Shown here: positions 34,994-45,784 of the stretch, in pieces | Position numbering within the stretch: the first letter of the stretch is position 1 | Layout of the letters: the number at the start of each line of letters is the position of its first letter | Assembly (NCBI GenBank): GCA_947359465.1 | Contig: OX375879.1 | Span: 119,056,557 to 119,120,556, forward strand | Origin: Metellina segmentata | Lineage: Eukaryota; Arthropoda; Arachnida; Araneae; Tetragnathidae | Reading direction: 5' to 3' | Length of the DNA: 64,000 nt | Made by a program: the position numbers and the translations under genes | Notes under the pieces: generated by a model | What the model was told of the DNA's origin: nothing | The model's input: the letters and a program-made list of their open reading frames with translations, nothing else | The model's database searches: none

Positions 34994-37706
34994 TTATAGA
35001 TCAAGTCTATCTGGCTTCTTTCTGATTCGCGTTGGATAACGTCTGCTTGGAATATCTGCAACAAGAGTATCCTCATTTGCCCTTTCTGTAGGAAGATCAG
35101 CAGACTGTTCACTTTCAGGAGTGGGAGACCGGTAATCATGTTGGAGTTCTGTATCTGTCATGGTGATGGAAGTAGGTTGATCATAAGCTGGAGGTGTGAC
35201 TGGTGAACCAACAGAAATGAAATCATCTCGATGTTCAGGGATTGAAGAGCTAGCTGGACGGATCTGATCCATGTGTGCAAGATACTTCTTGTTGCTTATT
35301 TCAACCAACCAAGTCTTGGGACCCTTGGGCTTAATTAGTTTGCCACGAATAAATCTGTTAGAAGGATCTCTATGGGATTTCACCCAAACGTCTTGACCAC
35401 AGCATAAACTCTTGGTACTGGTGTGAGATCTGTCAAAGTATTGTTTTTGACATCTTTGCTTCTTTTCAACATGCCTTGCTGTAGATGGATGCAGTAACTC
35501 TAAGACCGTCCTAATGGGACGACTAAGGAAAAGCTCTGCCGGAGACGAGCCTGTTGTAGAATGAGGTGAAGATCTGTATTTAAGTAAAAATCTATTCACT
35601 TTGGCAGTTACTGTACTACCATCATTGGTGTCTAATTGCATTTTACTAAGTGAATGTTTAAAAGTATGAATGGTACGTTCAGCTTGATCATTTGATTGGG
35701 GATGATACGCTGGAATGAGCGTCTGTAGAACTCCCAAGGATTTTAGAAAGAACCTGAATTCTCTGGAAATGAATTGAGGTCCATTGTCAGAAACAACTTC
35801 TAGTGGTAGTCCATATCTGGCAAACAGTTGTTGCAATACAGCAATTGTGCTTGCTGCTGATGTAGACGACATCTTTGCCACTTCTAACCACTTTGAATGA
35901 CTATCCACAACAACAAGGTAGTCAATTTGGTCTTTCTGAGCAAAATCCAAGTGAATACGATCCCACGGTCCCTTTGGCCAGACCCATGATTGCATTGGTG
36001 TAACTGGAGGAGATTTGGCAACAATTTGGCAAGCTTCGCAATTAGCAGACATGTTTTCAATATCTTGGTCTAAATTAGGCCACCAAAAATGACTTCTAGC
36101 AACTGCTTTCATTTTCACAATTCCTGGGTGAGTATCATGAAGCAGTTCTAGCAAGTGCTTTCTATAGGCATTGGGAATCACTACTCTCATGCCCCATAAT
36201 ACACAATTCCTATCAACAGATAATTCATCTTTTCTGGAGAAATATGGCTTCAAATCAGGATTTTCAATTTTGTATGGAAAACCATTCTGAACATATTTAA
36301 TCACGCTTCTCAAAATTTTATCATTTCTAGATGCACTAGCAATGTCATCAGAAGTTACAGGTAACTCTGACAGATGGGAAATCTTGTAAATGTCCGATGG
36401 GTACAAGTCTCTACTTACGTCTTCATTAGGCAATCTTGAAAGAGAATCAGCATTCTGATGTGTAACACCTATTTTATACTTAATGGTGTAGTTATGGGAT
36501 GACAAGAGCAATGCCCACCTCTGTAAGCGAGCAGCAGCCATGGTTGGTACTGCCTTAGTAGGAGAAAATATTGTAACCAAAGGTTGATGATCAGTGAAAA
36601 GTACAAAATTTCTTCCATACAGATACTGGTGAAATTTCTTGCAAGCAAAAATTATTGCTAGGGCTTCTTTTTAAGTTTGCGAGTAGTTGACTTCAGCCTT
36701 TGATAATGTCCGAGAGGCATAGGCTATAGGTTTTTCTTCACCATTTACAATGTGTGATAAAACGGCACCCAAACCAACAGGCGAAGCGTCACAAGATACT
36801 TGCAAAGGATTATTTTCGTTATAGTGAACCAATACTGCATCAGATGTTAGAAGTTGTTTACACTGTTCAAATACATTGTGGCATTCTTCAGACCATGTCC
36901 AGGGAACATTTTTGTTTAGAAGGTTGTACAAAGGAGACAATAAAGTAGATGAATTTCTTATAAATTTAGAGTAATAGTTCAGTAAACCCAAAAATGACTT
37001 AAGTTGAGACACATTTTCTGGGGTTTTGATCTTCTTAATTGCTTCTAGCTTCTCTTGGGTTGGATGAATACCACTTTCATCAATAATATGGCCTAAAAAC
37101 TCAACACTACTTTTAAAAAATTGACACTTATCTGCATTTAGTTTTGCATTATACTTTTGCAGTCTTGTCATTACAGTCTCCAATGTAGAAAAATGTTCTA
37201 CTTCAGTAGCAGCTGAGATAAAAATATCATCTTGGAAGCATATAACTCTAGGTATACCTTGTAATATTTGCTCCATGACTGATTGAAAAATTGCTGCGGC
37301 TACAGATATACCATACATCAATCTACTTGGGCGAACCAAACCCATGGGTGTATTGAGAGTTAATAACTCTTGAGAGTCAGCATCCAACTCAATCTGTTGG
37401 TATGCCTTGTGACAGGTCTAATTTACTAAAATGTTTGCCTCCTCTCAAAGTAGCAAAGAGATCTTGCTGAGTAGGAAGAGGATATTGGTTTGGGTCAAGG
37501 TACTTATTTACAGTTACCTTAAAATCGCCACACAACCTCACAGCATTATTTTTCTTCGGTACCACACCAACAGGTGTTGACCACTTAGAATGTTCAACAA
37601 ATTGCCAAATATTATTCTTCACCAATCTTTTAATTTCATCAGAAACCGATTTTTTTAAAGCATACGGAACAGGCCTAGCTTGGCAAAAAACAGGTTGACA
37701 ATTTTC
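34994..37706 (-). pseudogene. gypsy pol, array copy 3 (5'-truncated)
   Basis: Holds integrase, RNase H and most of the reverse transcriptase but breaks off at 37706, so protease and gag are gone. It carries the shared frameshift and TAA (36671-36673). It keeps residues found in the plus-strand copy at 60-63 kb (NCVLWG, VNRFLLKY) where copies 1 and 2 differ, so copies 1 and 2 are the more recent pair. It has private changes such as Asp in HPQSNDQAER, beside the integrase catalytic Glu. Confidence 0.92.
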
Positions 37707-38562
37707 AGTTTGGACAGTTTTATTTCTTTTTTCGACCTTGTTTTTCTTTTATTAATTTAAAATTTTAATCTTTTTCTAACTTGTAATAGATCATCGAAGT
37801 TTGCCACCTCTGAATGCGGTCATACTCTGGAAGGGAAACCGACTGGTTTGTTGATCTCGCTTAAGGAGGTGGCGCCACCTCACGGAACTTCGTGCAGCTG
37901 AAACTTATGTTTATTTTTATCAGCCTATTTAAATCATTTTTTATTTATAAATTTTCTTTCTTAAATTAAGCAATTCAGTTTTATGTCACACACACCTGAT
38001 GACGGGGAGTTAAGCTGCTTTGTAGTAGGCACTCCGGAAGTGATTGTCCAGTCCAGTCCAGTCGAGTAAGAAAATATTTCAAAACACATCATGGATAGAG
38101 GATATTGTAGAAGACATGTGGAACTATGGAATGAAATGTGTTTCTTCAACCTGGATATTATGAACTCAAAGCAGTTCCTGTCCTGTGGTTTTTATATCTT
38201 TAGTTTGAATGATTATTTCTTATCTGTAGAAAAAAATTATACTTCTTTTCACCAACATAACTTGCATTTGAACACTTAGTAGTAAGGGTGCAATGAAGAG
38301 TGGTGACATTGAATTGGGTAATGTACAATTTAATTTATTTGTAGAATATTTTTTGTATTATATTATTATTGGAATAAAAATAATAACTTAAAAATTGAAA
38401 TAACACAGACACATATGATCAATTTACAAATTTTTTTATTGAACACAGTTTAAACTCAATATTGTTTTTACAATTGCATTAATCTGAACATATTGGAGAA
38501 ACCGGATGTGCTTCTTTGTGATGAAGAATGCCAGTCTGTGTTGATACATCGGCATATTCTTT
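37707..38562. other. No gene seen; holds copy B of the coding-like motif
   Basis: Between the gypsy breakpoint and the Polinton polymerase. Contains a GGTGGCGCCACC palindrome at about 37867-37878 and the coding-like motif at 38065-38107. No Polinton terminal repeat could be found here. Confidence 0.4.
38065..38107 (+). repeat. Copy B of a coding-like motif
   Basis: TCGAGTAAGAAAATATTTCA and the following 23 bases are identical to 47026-47069. The frame reads SSKKIFQNTSWIEDI. After 38107 the copies diverge. It lies on the other side of the Polinton remnant from 47026, in the same orientation. Confidence 0.7.
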
Positions 38563-39540
38563 CTATACATTCGCTATCATATATGGTTCAGAAATTAGTC
38601 CTTTTTTTTTTTCATTTTTAATCTTATGATGACCATAAGATAACCCTATGATCTTATCACACAGAAATTTTTTGTCATAAAAACAGTTTAATGACATTTT
38701 ATTAACTAACATTGTTGAAATATTATGGTTCTTACTTACAATTTGAGAAAAGGAATTTCTTGATAAGCTTTCGTTGTTCAAGGTGTTGACATAGTTATTA
38801 TGATTAATATTTGATAAAATACACGACTTAACTCCTTTTGCTGTTTTTTTATTATCATTTCCGAACACATACGAATACATTTTAGGTTTTAACCCACAGA
38901 ACTCAGTTATTGGAATTCCACATGTTTCATCTTTTAGAAACCCTAGTTTCATGTGGTTAGAATTTGAAAACAAAAAAATGTTCTGAATCATAATTTAAGA
39001 AATCGAATAGATTTGGTAATTCATTCTTTAAATCATAATATAAATCTTTTGTACGAATTTCCAATACAAGGCTATCAGTATCAGTATACAGTAATTCAAC
39101 ACTCTCGTTATAATGTTTTTTAAATACATCATAATAAATTCTAAACATATGCAATTTACTAAGTTCAAGAACGGTAAATCCAATGAAAATTGGTTTATTT
39201 AATTTAAGCTATGTTCTTTTTTTTATGAATAAAACGCAGTTTGGATTAATAGATTGAAAATAATCCAATGTGTTACTTTCTAAATGTTTCTTACAATCTT
39301 TTTTAGTTGTTGCAATTGCAACATTACTTAATTTTCGAACGTTTAATAAAGATCTTCCAAAATACGCGTTATTCATTAATTTATAAAAATCTTTATAAAA
39401 ACTTCCATTTGCTTTTTTGCGTTGGAGAGAATTTAAATCAATATACGATTTCAACCATGCACATTATCTAAATGAAATTATATTATGATTTTTTTTTAAT
39501 TAATCCATGATCCAGGTAAAATTTTAAATTCATGTAATGG
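38563..39540 (-). pseudogene. Polinton DNA polymerase B, C-terminal part
   Basis: Protein-primed family B polymerase fragments in three frames: about 39490-39540 (LKFYLDHGLI), 39209-39454 (KLMNNAYFGRSLLNVRK, the motif B region), 38957-39154 (LLYTDTDSLV, the catalytic motif C with both Asp) and 38563-38991 (LKPKMYSYVFGN and KGVKSCI, the thumb end). The exonuclease half and motif A are absent. Frame breaks lie near 39460, 39180 and 38970. It replicated the element's DNA in active relatives; this copy cannot. Confidence 0.85.
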
Positions 39541-40792
39541 AGAACATAATTTTTTTTGATAAAAATTTGGAAATTTCTACGAAAATTTAATTTAATTAAT
39601 CCAATATCCAAAGCTTTTTGATGTGCAATAAAAACACTAGGATTTGTAATGACTTTTCGCAATAACAAGGTTGCACTTTTTATTTGAAATTTATATTCAC
39701 CTGAACTCGATAGTAAAAGAAAAGAGTTTTTCGACCTCTCTAATTTGATTCTAACACTAACTCCATTTATTAATAATTTATCTTGGTTTACTAAATCAAT
39801 GTGTAGTGGTCCTAGTAACTCTATTAACTGACTCGTTTTCGTTCTCGAAAATCGTTTATTAAGACCTTGATTATTTTTATCTGTAGCGTCATAATTATTT
39901 AATTTTTAGGTATCGATCGATCTGATGTAAAATTTCCCGCAGATTTGAAATCCGTTGAAATTGTGTGTGTTCTTCTATCTTAAACAATCTAGAAGATAGA
40001 AAAAAGAACTACATAACTCCAGTTAAAACTTTATTTGTTTTGTTCGTCCTCTAAAATCGTTGCTGAGAAAATCTAACGGAAACGGGAAAAAATAAATTTA
40101 GAATGTCATGTCTTTATACCGTATGCCATTCTAGGGAAAATAATAATTAAATTCTAATTAATTATTTTTTAAATGTTTTAGATTAAATTTTAAAATTTGG
40201 GCGCAATAGAAAAATTGCAAAAATATGGACCACATGTGTGCTAAATTTCACTATTGTAAGTGACATCGATTCGTTAGAACACTGCGTACAGGACAGGCAG
40301 ACAAACACTTCCTTTTATAATAGTCCTTTTATCATTCCTTTTATCATAATTTCCTTCCGTATCTTTGTAAAATAAATCAGTTGATAAAAGTCTACTTTGA
40401 GACGCTTGATCATAAAATAAGATTGCTTCTATAATACTCCTATATGCATAATTAACTTGAGAAGATATTTGTTTATCATTCAGAAACACTGAACATTGAG
40501 AAAAACAAGAATTTAACTGGTAGTTTACAGTAGACACTTTATCAGTCTCTCCTATCACATCACCATTTGATTTAACTATTCGAGCAGTTAAATGCAAGAA
40601 AGTGTGAGCAAAATCTAAATAATTTTGTCCATTTCCTTCTGTAAAAAATTCAATTGGTGATATGTCATCAGTTATAGCCGCAATAGGGTGAACTTCCAAA
40701 AATGAAGATTCTTCAATAGCAAGTTGAGTTGGTGGAACTGAAAATATATCTAATTCAGATTTCAATGTTATCATAGATCTTTCATCCATCAT
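39541..40792 (-). pseudogene. Polinton major capsid protein, interrupted
   Basis: The N-terminal part (40344-40792, ATG at 40790-40792) has the family hallmark SVPPTQLAIEESSFLEVHP and DLFYKDTEGNYD, like the F54H12.2-type double jelly-roll capsid. The next part (about 39541-39896) has GLNKRFS, LLGPLHIDLVNQDKLLINGV and ATLLLRKV. An insertion (39897-40343) divides them, and the frame agrees on the two sides of its duplicated target. The rest of the second jelly roll is missing: after about 39541 the same frame becomes DNA polymerase. Its start overlaps the preceding gene's stop by 4 bases. Confidence 0.8.
39897..40343 (-). mobile_element. Helitron-derived insertion in the capsid gene
   Basis: Sequence related to the Helitron at 57427-58026 and partly to 48076-48594. 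Shared pieces include ATCCGTTGAAATT, GATAGAAAAAAGAAC and GACAAACACTTCCTTTTATA. The canonical CTAG end is absent. Instead, the insertion is flanked by the 8-bp direct repeat TCATAATT (39889-39896 and 40344-40351). That is unusual for Helitrons, which normally insert at AT without duplication. Confidence 0.7.
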
Positions 40793-40987
40793 GGTGAAAA
40801 TATATCTCTCATCCGGGTTTTCTTATGACCAATCTTTGATCTCTTTCGTGAAGACTGATTTGACTTCTGAACACCCTTACGTTTTATACCCGATTGTAGT
40901 TTGTGGATGACATCATCTTTTATCTTTCTCCCTACATCAGTAAAATGATGTCTTGCTGATTCCTTAAACGGTCTACTTGCTGCAACA

Positions 40988-41830
40988 TCTATATATATAA
41001 TTCTCTTACGTGGCACGCAAAAAAGACGTTATTTGTTATTGCGTTTTGGCAACATTGTGCGATTATTTGTTTACCATCACGAAGTCTCGCGCCTCAATTG
41101 AATTCATAACGTAATCAGATGAAATTTTATTGAAAAAAATTAATTTCAGTCGAGCTGTTGTAGTTTGTAATAGAAATCAAAGAAAACGGGGTATCTTTTC
41201 AGGGCCAACAATTGTAGTTCAACAATACGCTTGAACTTCAACTTTAGACAACAAACTCAATGAAAAAGTGAGTGGCTCGAGTGCTGGGGAAATGTACACA
41301 CAAACAACATGCTGGGTATTCAATTTCCAAAGCAGCGATCACATTTCGAGTCAAAATTTGCACAGTTTTCATTTGAATTCTGATTTCAGAGGCACTGTAT
41401 ATATTTTTTCTGGGTGGAGTGGTCGTTCACGGTAAGTCGTTGGTCGCCAACTAATTTTTGTCGCGAAATCAAGATGGCGGCCGAATTCCGTAACAGCAGA
41501 TAGGATTGCCATAACAAAAACGGCAGATGTGAAGAAAATACGCAAAAGGTGAAGGTTACTATATTTGGCGACAAATCTCCTTCTTACCGTGAACGACCAC
41601 TCCACCCTTTTCTGCAAACAGCAAATTTAGATTGGAAAAAAAATTATTATTATTATTATTAATTTTTTTTTTTGGAATATCATATTTTGTAAACAATCCC
41701 TTCTGCTAGGACACATGTCTTCATTGATGCGAGCGAAGCGAGCATAGGTTCGCGCAGCGAACCAGTGAGGATTGCAAAGCAATCCTCCGGGGGTTGGCGA
41801 GCGCTAGCGAGCAGGGGGCTGGCCCCCTAG
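40988..41830 (+). mobile_element. Non-autonomous Helitron in the Polinton
   Basis: 843 bp, starting TCTATATATATAATTCTC after host A (40987) and ending GGGGGCTGGCCCCCTAG before host T (41831). The 3' hairpin is GGGGGC/GCCCCC. The interior has palindromic GC-rich phrases (GCGAGCGAAGCGAGC, GGATTGCAAAGCAATCC). It resembles the Helitron at 14929-15774. A 196-bp MITE (41412-41607) is inserted inside it. Confidence 0.9.
41412..41607. mobile_element. 196-bp MITE nested in the Helitron
   Basis: Terminal inverted repeats of 25 bp start GGGTGGAGTGGTCGTTCACG; an inner GTCGCCAA is also inverted. Flanked by the 6-bp direct repeat TTTTCT (41406-41411 and 41608-41613). No coding capacity. The superfamily is undecided. 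Confidence 0.85.
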
Positions 41831-42114
41831 TCTTTTATAACCTTAGTACCAGTATGAAATAATTGTTTCCCTAAATATCTTGCACCATCTAACACAAAAG
41901 GAGATATTTTACGAAATATATCTCCAAAAATACCATAACCTCTTTGATGAGGAATTACTCTTAAATAATCTCCACCACCAGCTTGAGTACAATAATAATG
42001 AATGCAATCTGATTGTTTAAGATCCATATTTTATCAAACAACAAAGAAGTTGAATTTTGAATGTTCTCGATCAACTCATTCAAGGTGAATGATTAAAACC
42101 GCGTAAGAATTATA

Positions 42115-43235
42115 TTTTTATAGATTTTTAACGTTGGCGAAATGAAAGTACTATAAATGTTTTTCCAGATACGAATATCATTTTTGCGCCGGTACTTGAA
42201 CGTAATTCTATTTCAATTGTTTCAATATAATTTACTTTAACAGGAAAATACAACGGATTGTTGTAAACTCGTACAATTTGATACTCTTTTTCACCCCCAA
42301 GCGGTATAACACGAAGGAGAGATGCTGCTATTCCTCCAATTCTATGGGGCTGCGCAATATGCGATAAACGAAAATTTCTGTAATTCCTCCATCTAATTCA
42401 ATTCGATAGTCGCTTACATGATCCCCTTCTAGAAACAAGCTGTTTTTAAAACTTAACAACTGTTGGATTCCACTCCCTAACATCACTTTTGTCAGTTCAG
42501 GTATCGATAACTTAACTTTCTTATCCGAAAGCAGTGATAGCTGAATTCCATTAAAAACGTTAAACAATTGCATAGCTGAAGAGTATTGGCCAATAGGGAT
42601 AGCTAAATCTTCTGTTACATTTATTGTTGTTACTTTTCCCTTCTTGGAAGGCTTTTTTATTAAAAGGAAATATTCTGTTAAAGATATGACCTTCTCAAAA
42701 TCCTTACAATTGTATGCAATATATCTATTAATTACAACATCATTCAAAGTCAAATTCAATGCATTTAAAAGATAAGGAGCTTGATTTGATGAAATATGTA
42801 TTTCATAACCTTCAGGAACCCGAATAAATACAGTTTCTGGATCCGATTTATATTGAAAAAATGTTACTTCATCGGTTTTTGCTAACAATCTTATATTTTC
42901 AATAATATCTTGGAATAAGGTTGTACCACCAGCTCCCTCGACTTGCGATTTCAATGGAATGTAATTAATTTCGTCTTTGGTTTTTCGTTTATCAATAACA
43001 TAAATCAGTTGACCATCTTAATTTGAAGTTGTGTTTCGAAATTTGAAAGTTGTTGATTTCGATATTATAATATCTTTCATAGGTTGGTGCAAAACATATA
43101 AATTTTTTTCTGCTTTCTCTGCAATAATATGAAGTTCAAATTCCTCACCATCCCACAATTGAATTGTTACATTTGCTTTGTCTGCAATGAAGCTTACACC
43201 ATTTGTTTTAGTTATATGTTGTATGTTTTTGTTCA

Positions 43236-43291
<56 letters not shown>

Positions 43292-43586
43292 TAAATATTG
43301 ATCCACTGTCATCTAATATTGGATTTAAAGGTACCTCATGTTTAACAATGTCTTCATGTTCAATTATATCTTTTTTATAGATTAAACTATAGCAATTATT
43401 TAAATGGGTAATATTAAAATAACTTCTAGGAATTATTGCCTCTACCAAACCAACTTCCCATTCACCTTTTAACAATACCGGTGGTGATAATTTGGTAATA
43501 AAGTTGGACTGCGTATTGTTTGGAAATAACTCCATGCAGGAATTGCTGGGTAAGGTTACATAAAACTCCGATTTTACTTCACCCAT
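42115..43586 (-). pseudogene. Polinton minor capsid (penton-type) protein
   Basis: Starts at ATG 43586 with SEFYVTLPSNSCMELFPNNT and KGEWEVGLVEAIIPRSYFNI, the characteristic N-terminus of the Polinton penton protein. The middle (42328-42954) has VPEGYEIHIS and LSIPELTKVMLGSG. A third frame (42115-42360) carries the typical C-terminus with a late beta-strand pattern. The frame breaks include a 52-bp GT repeat at 43239-43290, which reads as Thr-His. In virus-like relatives this forms the capsid vertices. Its start overlaps the integrase stop by 13 bases. Confidence 0.7.
43239..43290. repeat. (TG)26 microsatellite
   Basis: Twenty-six TG units. It lies within the penton pseudogene and converts that stretch into a Thr-His run, so it expanded after the gene decayed or helped disable it. 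Confidence 0.95.
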
Positions 43587-44620
43587 GATGCTTTAATCCA
43601 AGAATTAAACTTTTCATCAAAACCAGTCCACTTAACAAAATACTCCTTCTTACTTCCAACACCTCGTGTGCGTAAAATTTTTTCAATGCTCCAGAAACTA
43701 TTAGAGGATTTTATAACATGTTGTAGTTCCTCTTGATAAAACCTTCCATCTATGATTTCACCTTGAATGTCGCTCAATTTATACGTTGGCTGTTGAGAGG
43801 GATATCCGATCATGAATAACAAATACTTCTTCACTCCATCCTGGATAATAACCTCTTTGGAACGTTTTCCTTACTTTTGATATTCGTACAGTATCATTTT
43901 GTTTTTAATTTATAATTTATGATTGGTGGAAGTTCACCATATAACTTTTGAAAGATATTTGAGGGATCTAATGGTGTTACCTTCGATGGAGCCATGCCTA
44001 TACTTCTATGCACAGAATCGTTATAGGTTTTCACTACATTTTCTAAAATATCAATATATCTGTAAGAATTACGATAAGTTCTATGAAACCTTTCGACCAC
44101 GCTAGCTTTTGTTTGAGTGTGTGTTGAATAATGGTTGATATTTTGTTGTTTAAAGTATTTTTTGACTAAATTATTGTAAAATTCACTGCCTCTATCAGTT
44201 TGAAGATTTTTTGGTTTTGAATTTTCAAAAATTGTTTTAAAAGCATTAACAATGGATTCAGGTTTCTTATCTTTTATTAGAACTGCAAATGCAAACTTTG
44301 TAAAAACATCTATTGCAGTTTAAATATGGCAGAAATTGTTATTGATTTTTGATAAATGTCTCATATCAACTAAATCAGCTTGATACAACTCTTTTTCACC
44401 AAAAGCTAATGCCTTTCTTCTAGAATAACGTAATCTTACAGGTTTGTGAAGAGTGTACACATCTTGAGTTAATAACCAGTCTTGAAATTTCTTTCGTGAA
44501 AGTTTAGCTGCTTGAGATAGTCGTGATAGTCCTCCAAATGATCCTGGATTTTCAATATCATAAATAAATGTTATTGAGTAACTTTTTTTTAAATTTTGTA
44601 TTATTATCGGTGATATTCAC
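43574..44620 (-). pseudogene. Polinton integrase with chromodomain
   Basis: Retrovirus-type (rve) integrase remnant. The first part (about 44100-44620) is frame-broken and contains KALAFGEKELYQADLVDMR, the first catalytic Asp region. 43894-44100 has VVERFHRTYRNSYRY-like sequence with the catalytic Glu and SVHRSIGMAPSKVTP. 43574-43834 has the C-terminal chromodomain (SKKEYFVKWTGFDEKFNSWI). This enzyme inserts Polinton DNA with 6-bp duplications in active elements. Internal stops prevent a full product. Confidence 0.82.
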
Positions 44621-44684
44621 TCGTTTTCAGTCTCCCATTTCATAGGTTTGAATAAAGAAATGGGGGTAGCAGTATCAGTTTTCT

Positions 44685-45353
44685 TCAACTTCGCGGGAAT
44701 TTCATTCCACGAAAGTGATCTCGATTTCGTAGTTGGTAATGTCTTAGACAATGAGATCTTGATCGCGTTGTAGCTGTCTTGATAGATGATAATGGATTAG
44801 GTTTCACAGTTTCTCCCCAAGTTGTCCATTTAGACTGTGATGTGGGTTTGTCAATAAATGCATCCGCTTCTGAGATAGTGAACTGGTCGCGAACCTTTTT
44901 ATTTCCAATCCATTCCTTTGGAATATTGAGGTCAAATATAGCTTTATAAAATGAGTTAAATCCAATAGGTCTGACATCCAAATCATTTGTATTTCTCATC
45001 AAATAACTGAAGAGATCTACCGCATTGATCTGACGTTCTGTTATTCCATTTACAACTAGTTCGTTTCGCTCATTAAACATATACCCTGCATTCTCCATTC
45101 TCTCTAAAATCGGATGAATATACATTCTTTTTGTTTTAGGAACAACATAACTTATGTATTTTGAATTGTAGTCAAATTCTGATGTCGATGGTGGCATAGC
45201 AGATTGAACTTCATCAGGTTTTGAATTCAGTTCTTTCAAAATATCAAATTGTTCTTGCTGTGATGATGAGTGCATTACTTTTTGATACTTTGGAATTAGT
45301 CCTGACAAAAGTTTGACTCTCAAATCATCAGGTATTTCATTATGTTGTAGCAA
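44685..45353 (-). pseudogene. Conserved Polinton ORF upstream of integrase
   Basis: About 222 open codons without a good ATG at the edge; an in-frame stop lies just upstream. It has LLSGLIPKYQKVM, then GYMFNERNELVVNG and SFYKAIFDLNIPKEWIGNKK. I recognise this combination as a protein commonly encoded next to the integrase in Polintons, of unknown function. Its place between the small basic ORF and the integrase fits. Confidence 0.6.
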
Positions 45354-45522
45354 ATCAGTTATGTTCCAACCGAACTTCAGGTATAGTTAACTGAAAATAT
45401 TCTGACACTAATTCAGGGGTACCAATGCCATTTTTCTTGCCATTATGTATTACTGAAGCTTTTAAGTAAACTTAACACAGCGGGAATAATAAATGGTAGA
45501 AAACCTCCTGTTTGCTTGGAAA

Positions 45523-45783
45523 TCACTTTTTTCTTTCTTGATATTGGAGTTCATCAGCTAACAATCGAATTACTTTCTTGTGAGAGTTGAGCTTTTTTAT
45601 TAGAACGGAAGGTATATTTCCTGCTAATAAATTTCGACAAATTTCACAAAGTATCTTTATTTGTTCATTAGTACCAGATCTTAAAATAGCTTTTCTTCGG
45701 TGTGGAGTAGCAGATGCTAATAAATGTGGCAAATGGGTGTGTTGTTTCAATTTATTCATTTTTCGGTTGGTAGAAATACCCAA
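45523..45783 (-). CDS. Small basic Polinton ORF
   Basis: 86 codons. The protein is Lys/Arg/His-rich with HLPHLLASATPHRRKAILRS, ICRNLLAGNIPSVLIKKLNS and a short basic end. A small protein of this pattern sits beside the packaging ATPase in many Polintons; its function is unknown. The frame is open, but the initiation codon is uncertain (the ATG is followed by GGTATTTCT) and the neighbours are broken, so expression is unlikely. Confidence 0.5.
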   Translation of the reverse strand: MGISTNRKMNKLKQHTHLPHLLASATPHRRKAILRSGTNEQIKILCEICRNLLAGNIPSVLIKKLNSHKKVIRLLADELQYQERKK

Positions 45784-45784
45784 T

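Larger units (their letters stand above)
25951..37706 (-). mobile_element. Tandem Ty3/gypsy array sharing LTRs
   Basis: Order on the minus strand: LTR, internal, LTR, internal, LTR, truncated internal. The repeat period is exactly 4364 bp (263-bp LTR plus 4101-bp internal). Each junction has a single LTR rather than two. All copies carry the same stop codons and the same 1-bp insertion in pol where that part is present. The rightmost copy stops at 37706 within the reverse transcriptase. This is tandem amplification of one dead element, or an assembly artefact, rather than independent insertions. Confidence 0.9.
40789..42027 (-). pseudogene. Polinton small basic protein, split by a Helitron
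   Basis: Two halves of one gene. The first (41831-42027, ATG at 42025-42027) has the Polinton-typical start with YYCTQAGGGDYLRVIPHQRG and ARYLGKQ. The second (40789-40987) is Lys/Arg-rich (SGIKRKGVQKSNQSSRKRSK). The 843-bp Helitron lies between them and the frame continues exactly across it. The product is probably a minor virion or DNA-associated protein, judged from its basic tail and position between penton and major capsid genes; the function is inference. Its stop overlaps the capsid ATG. Confidence 0.7.

Noticed and set aside
40789..41016. A 75-codon gene starting at 41016
   Set aside because: Its first codons come from the Helitron; the true gene start is at 42027 on the other side of the insertion.
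41369..41617. Minus-strand 82-codon frame in the Polinton region
   Set aside because: Lies across the 196-bp MITE and Helitron; no relation to Polinton proteins.
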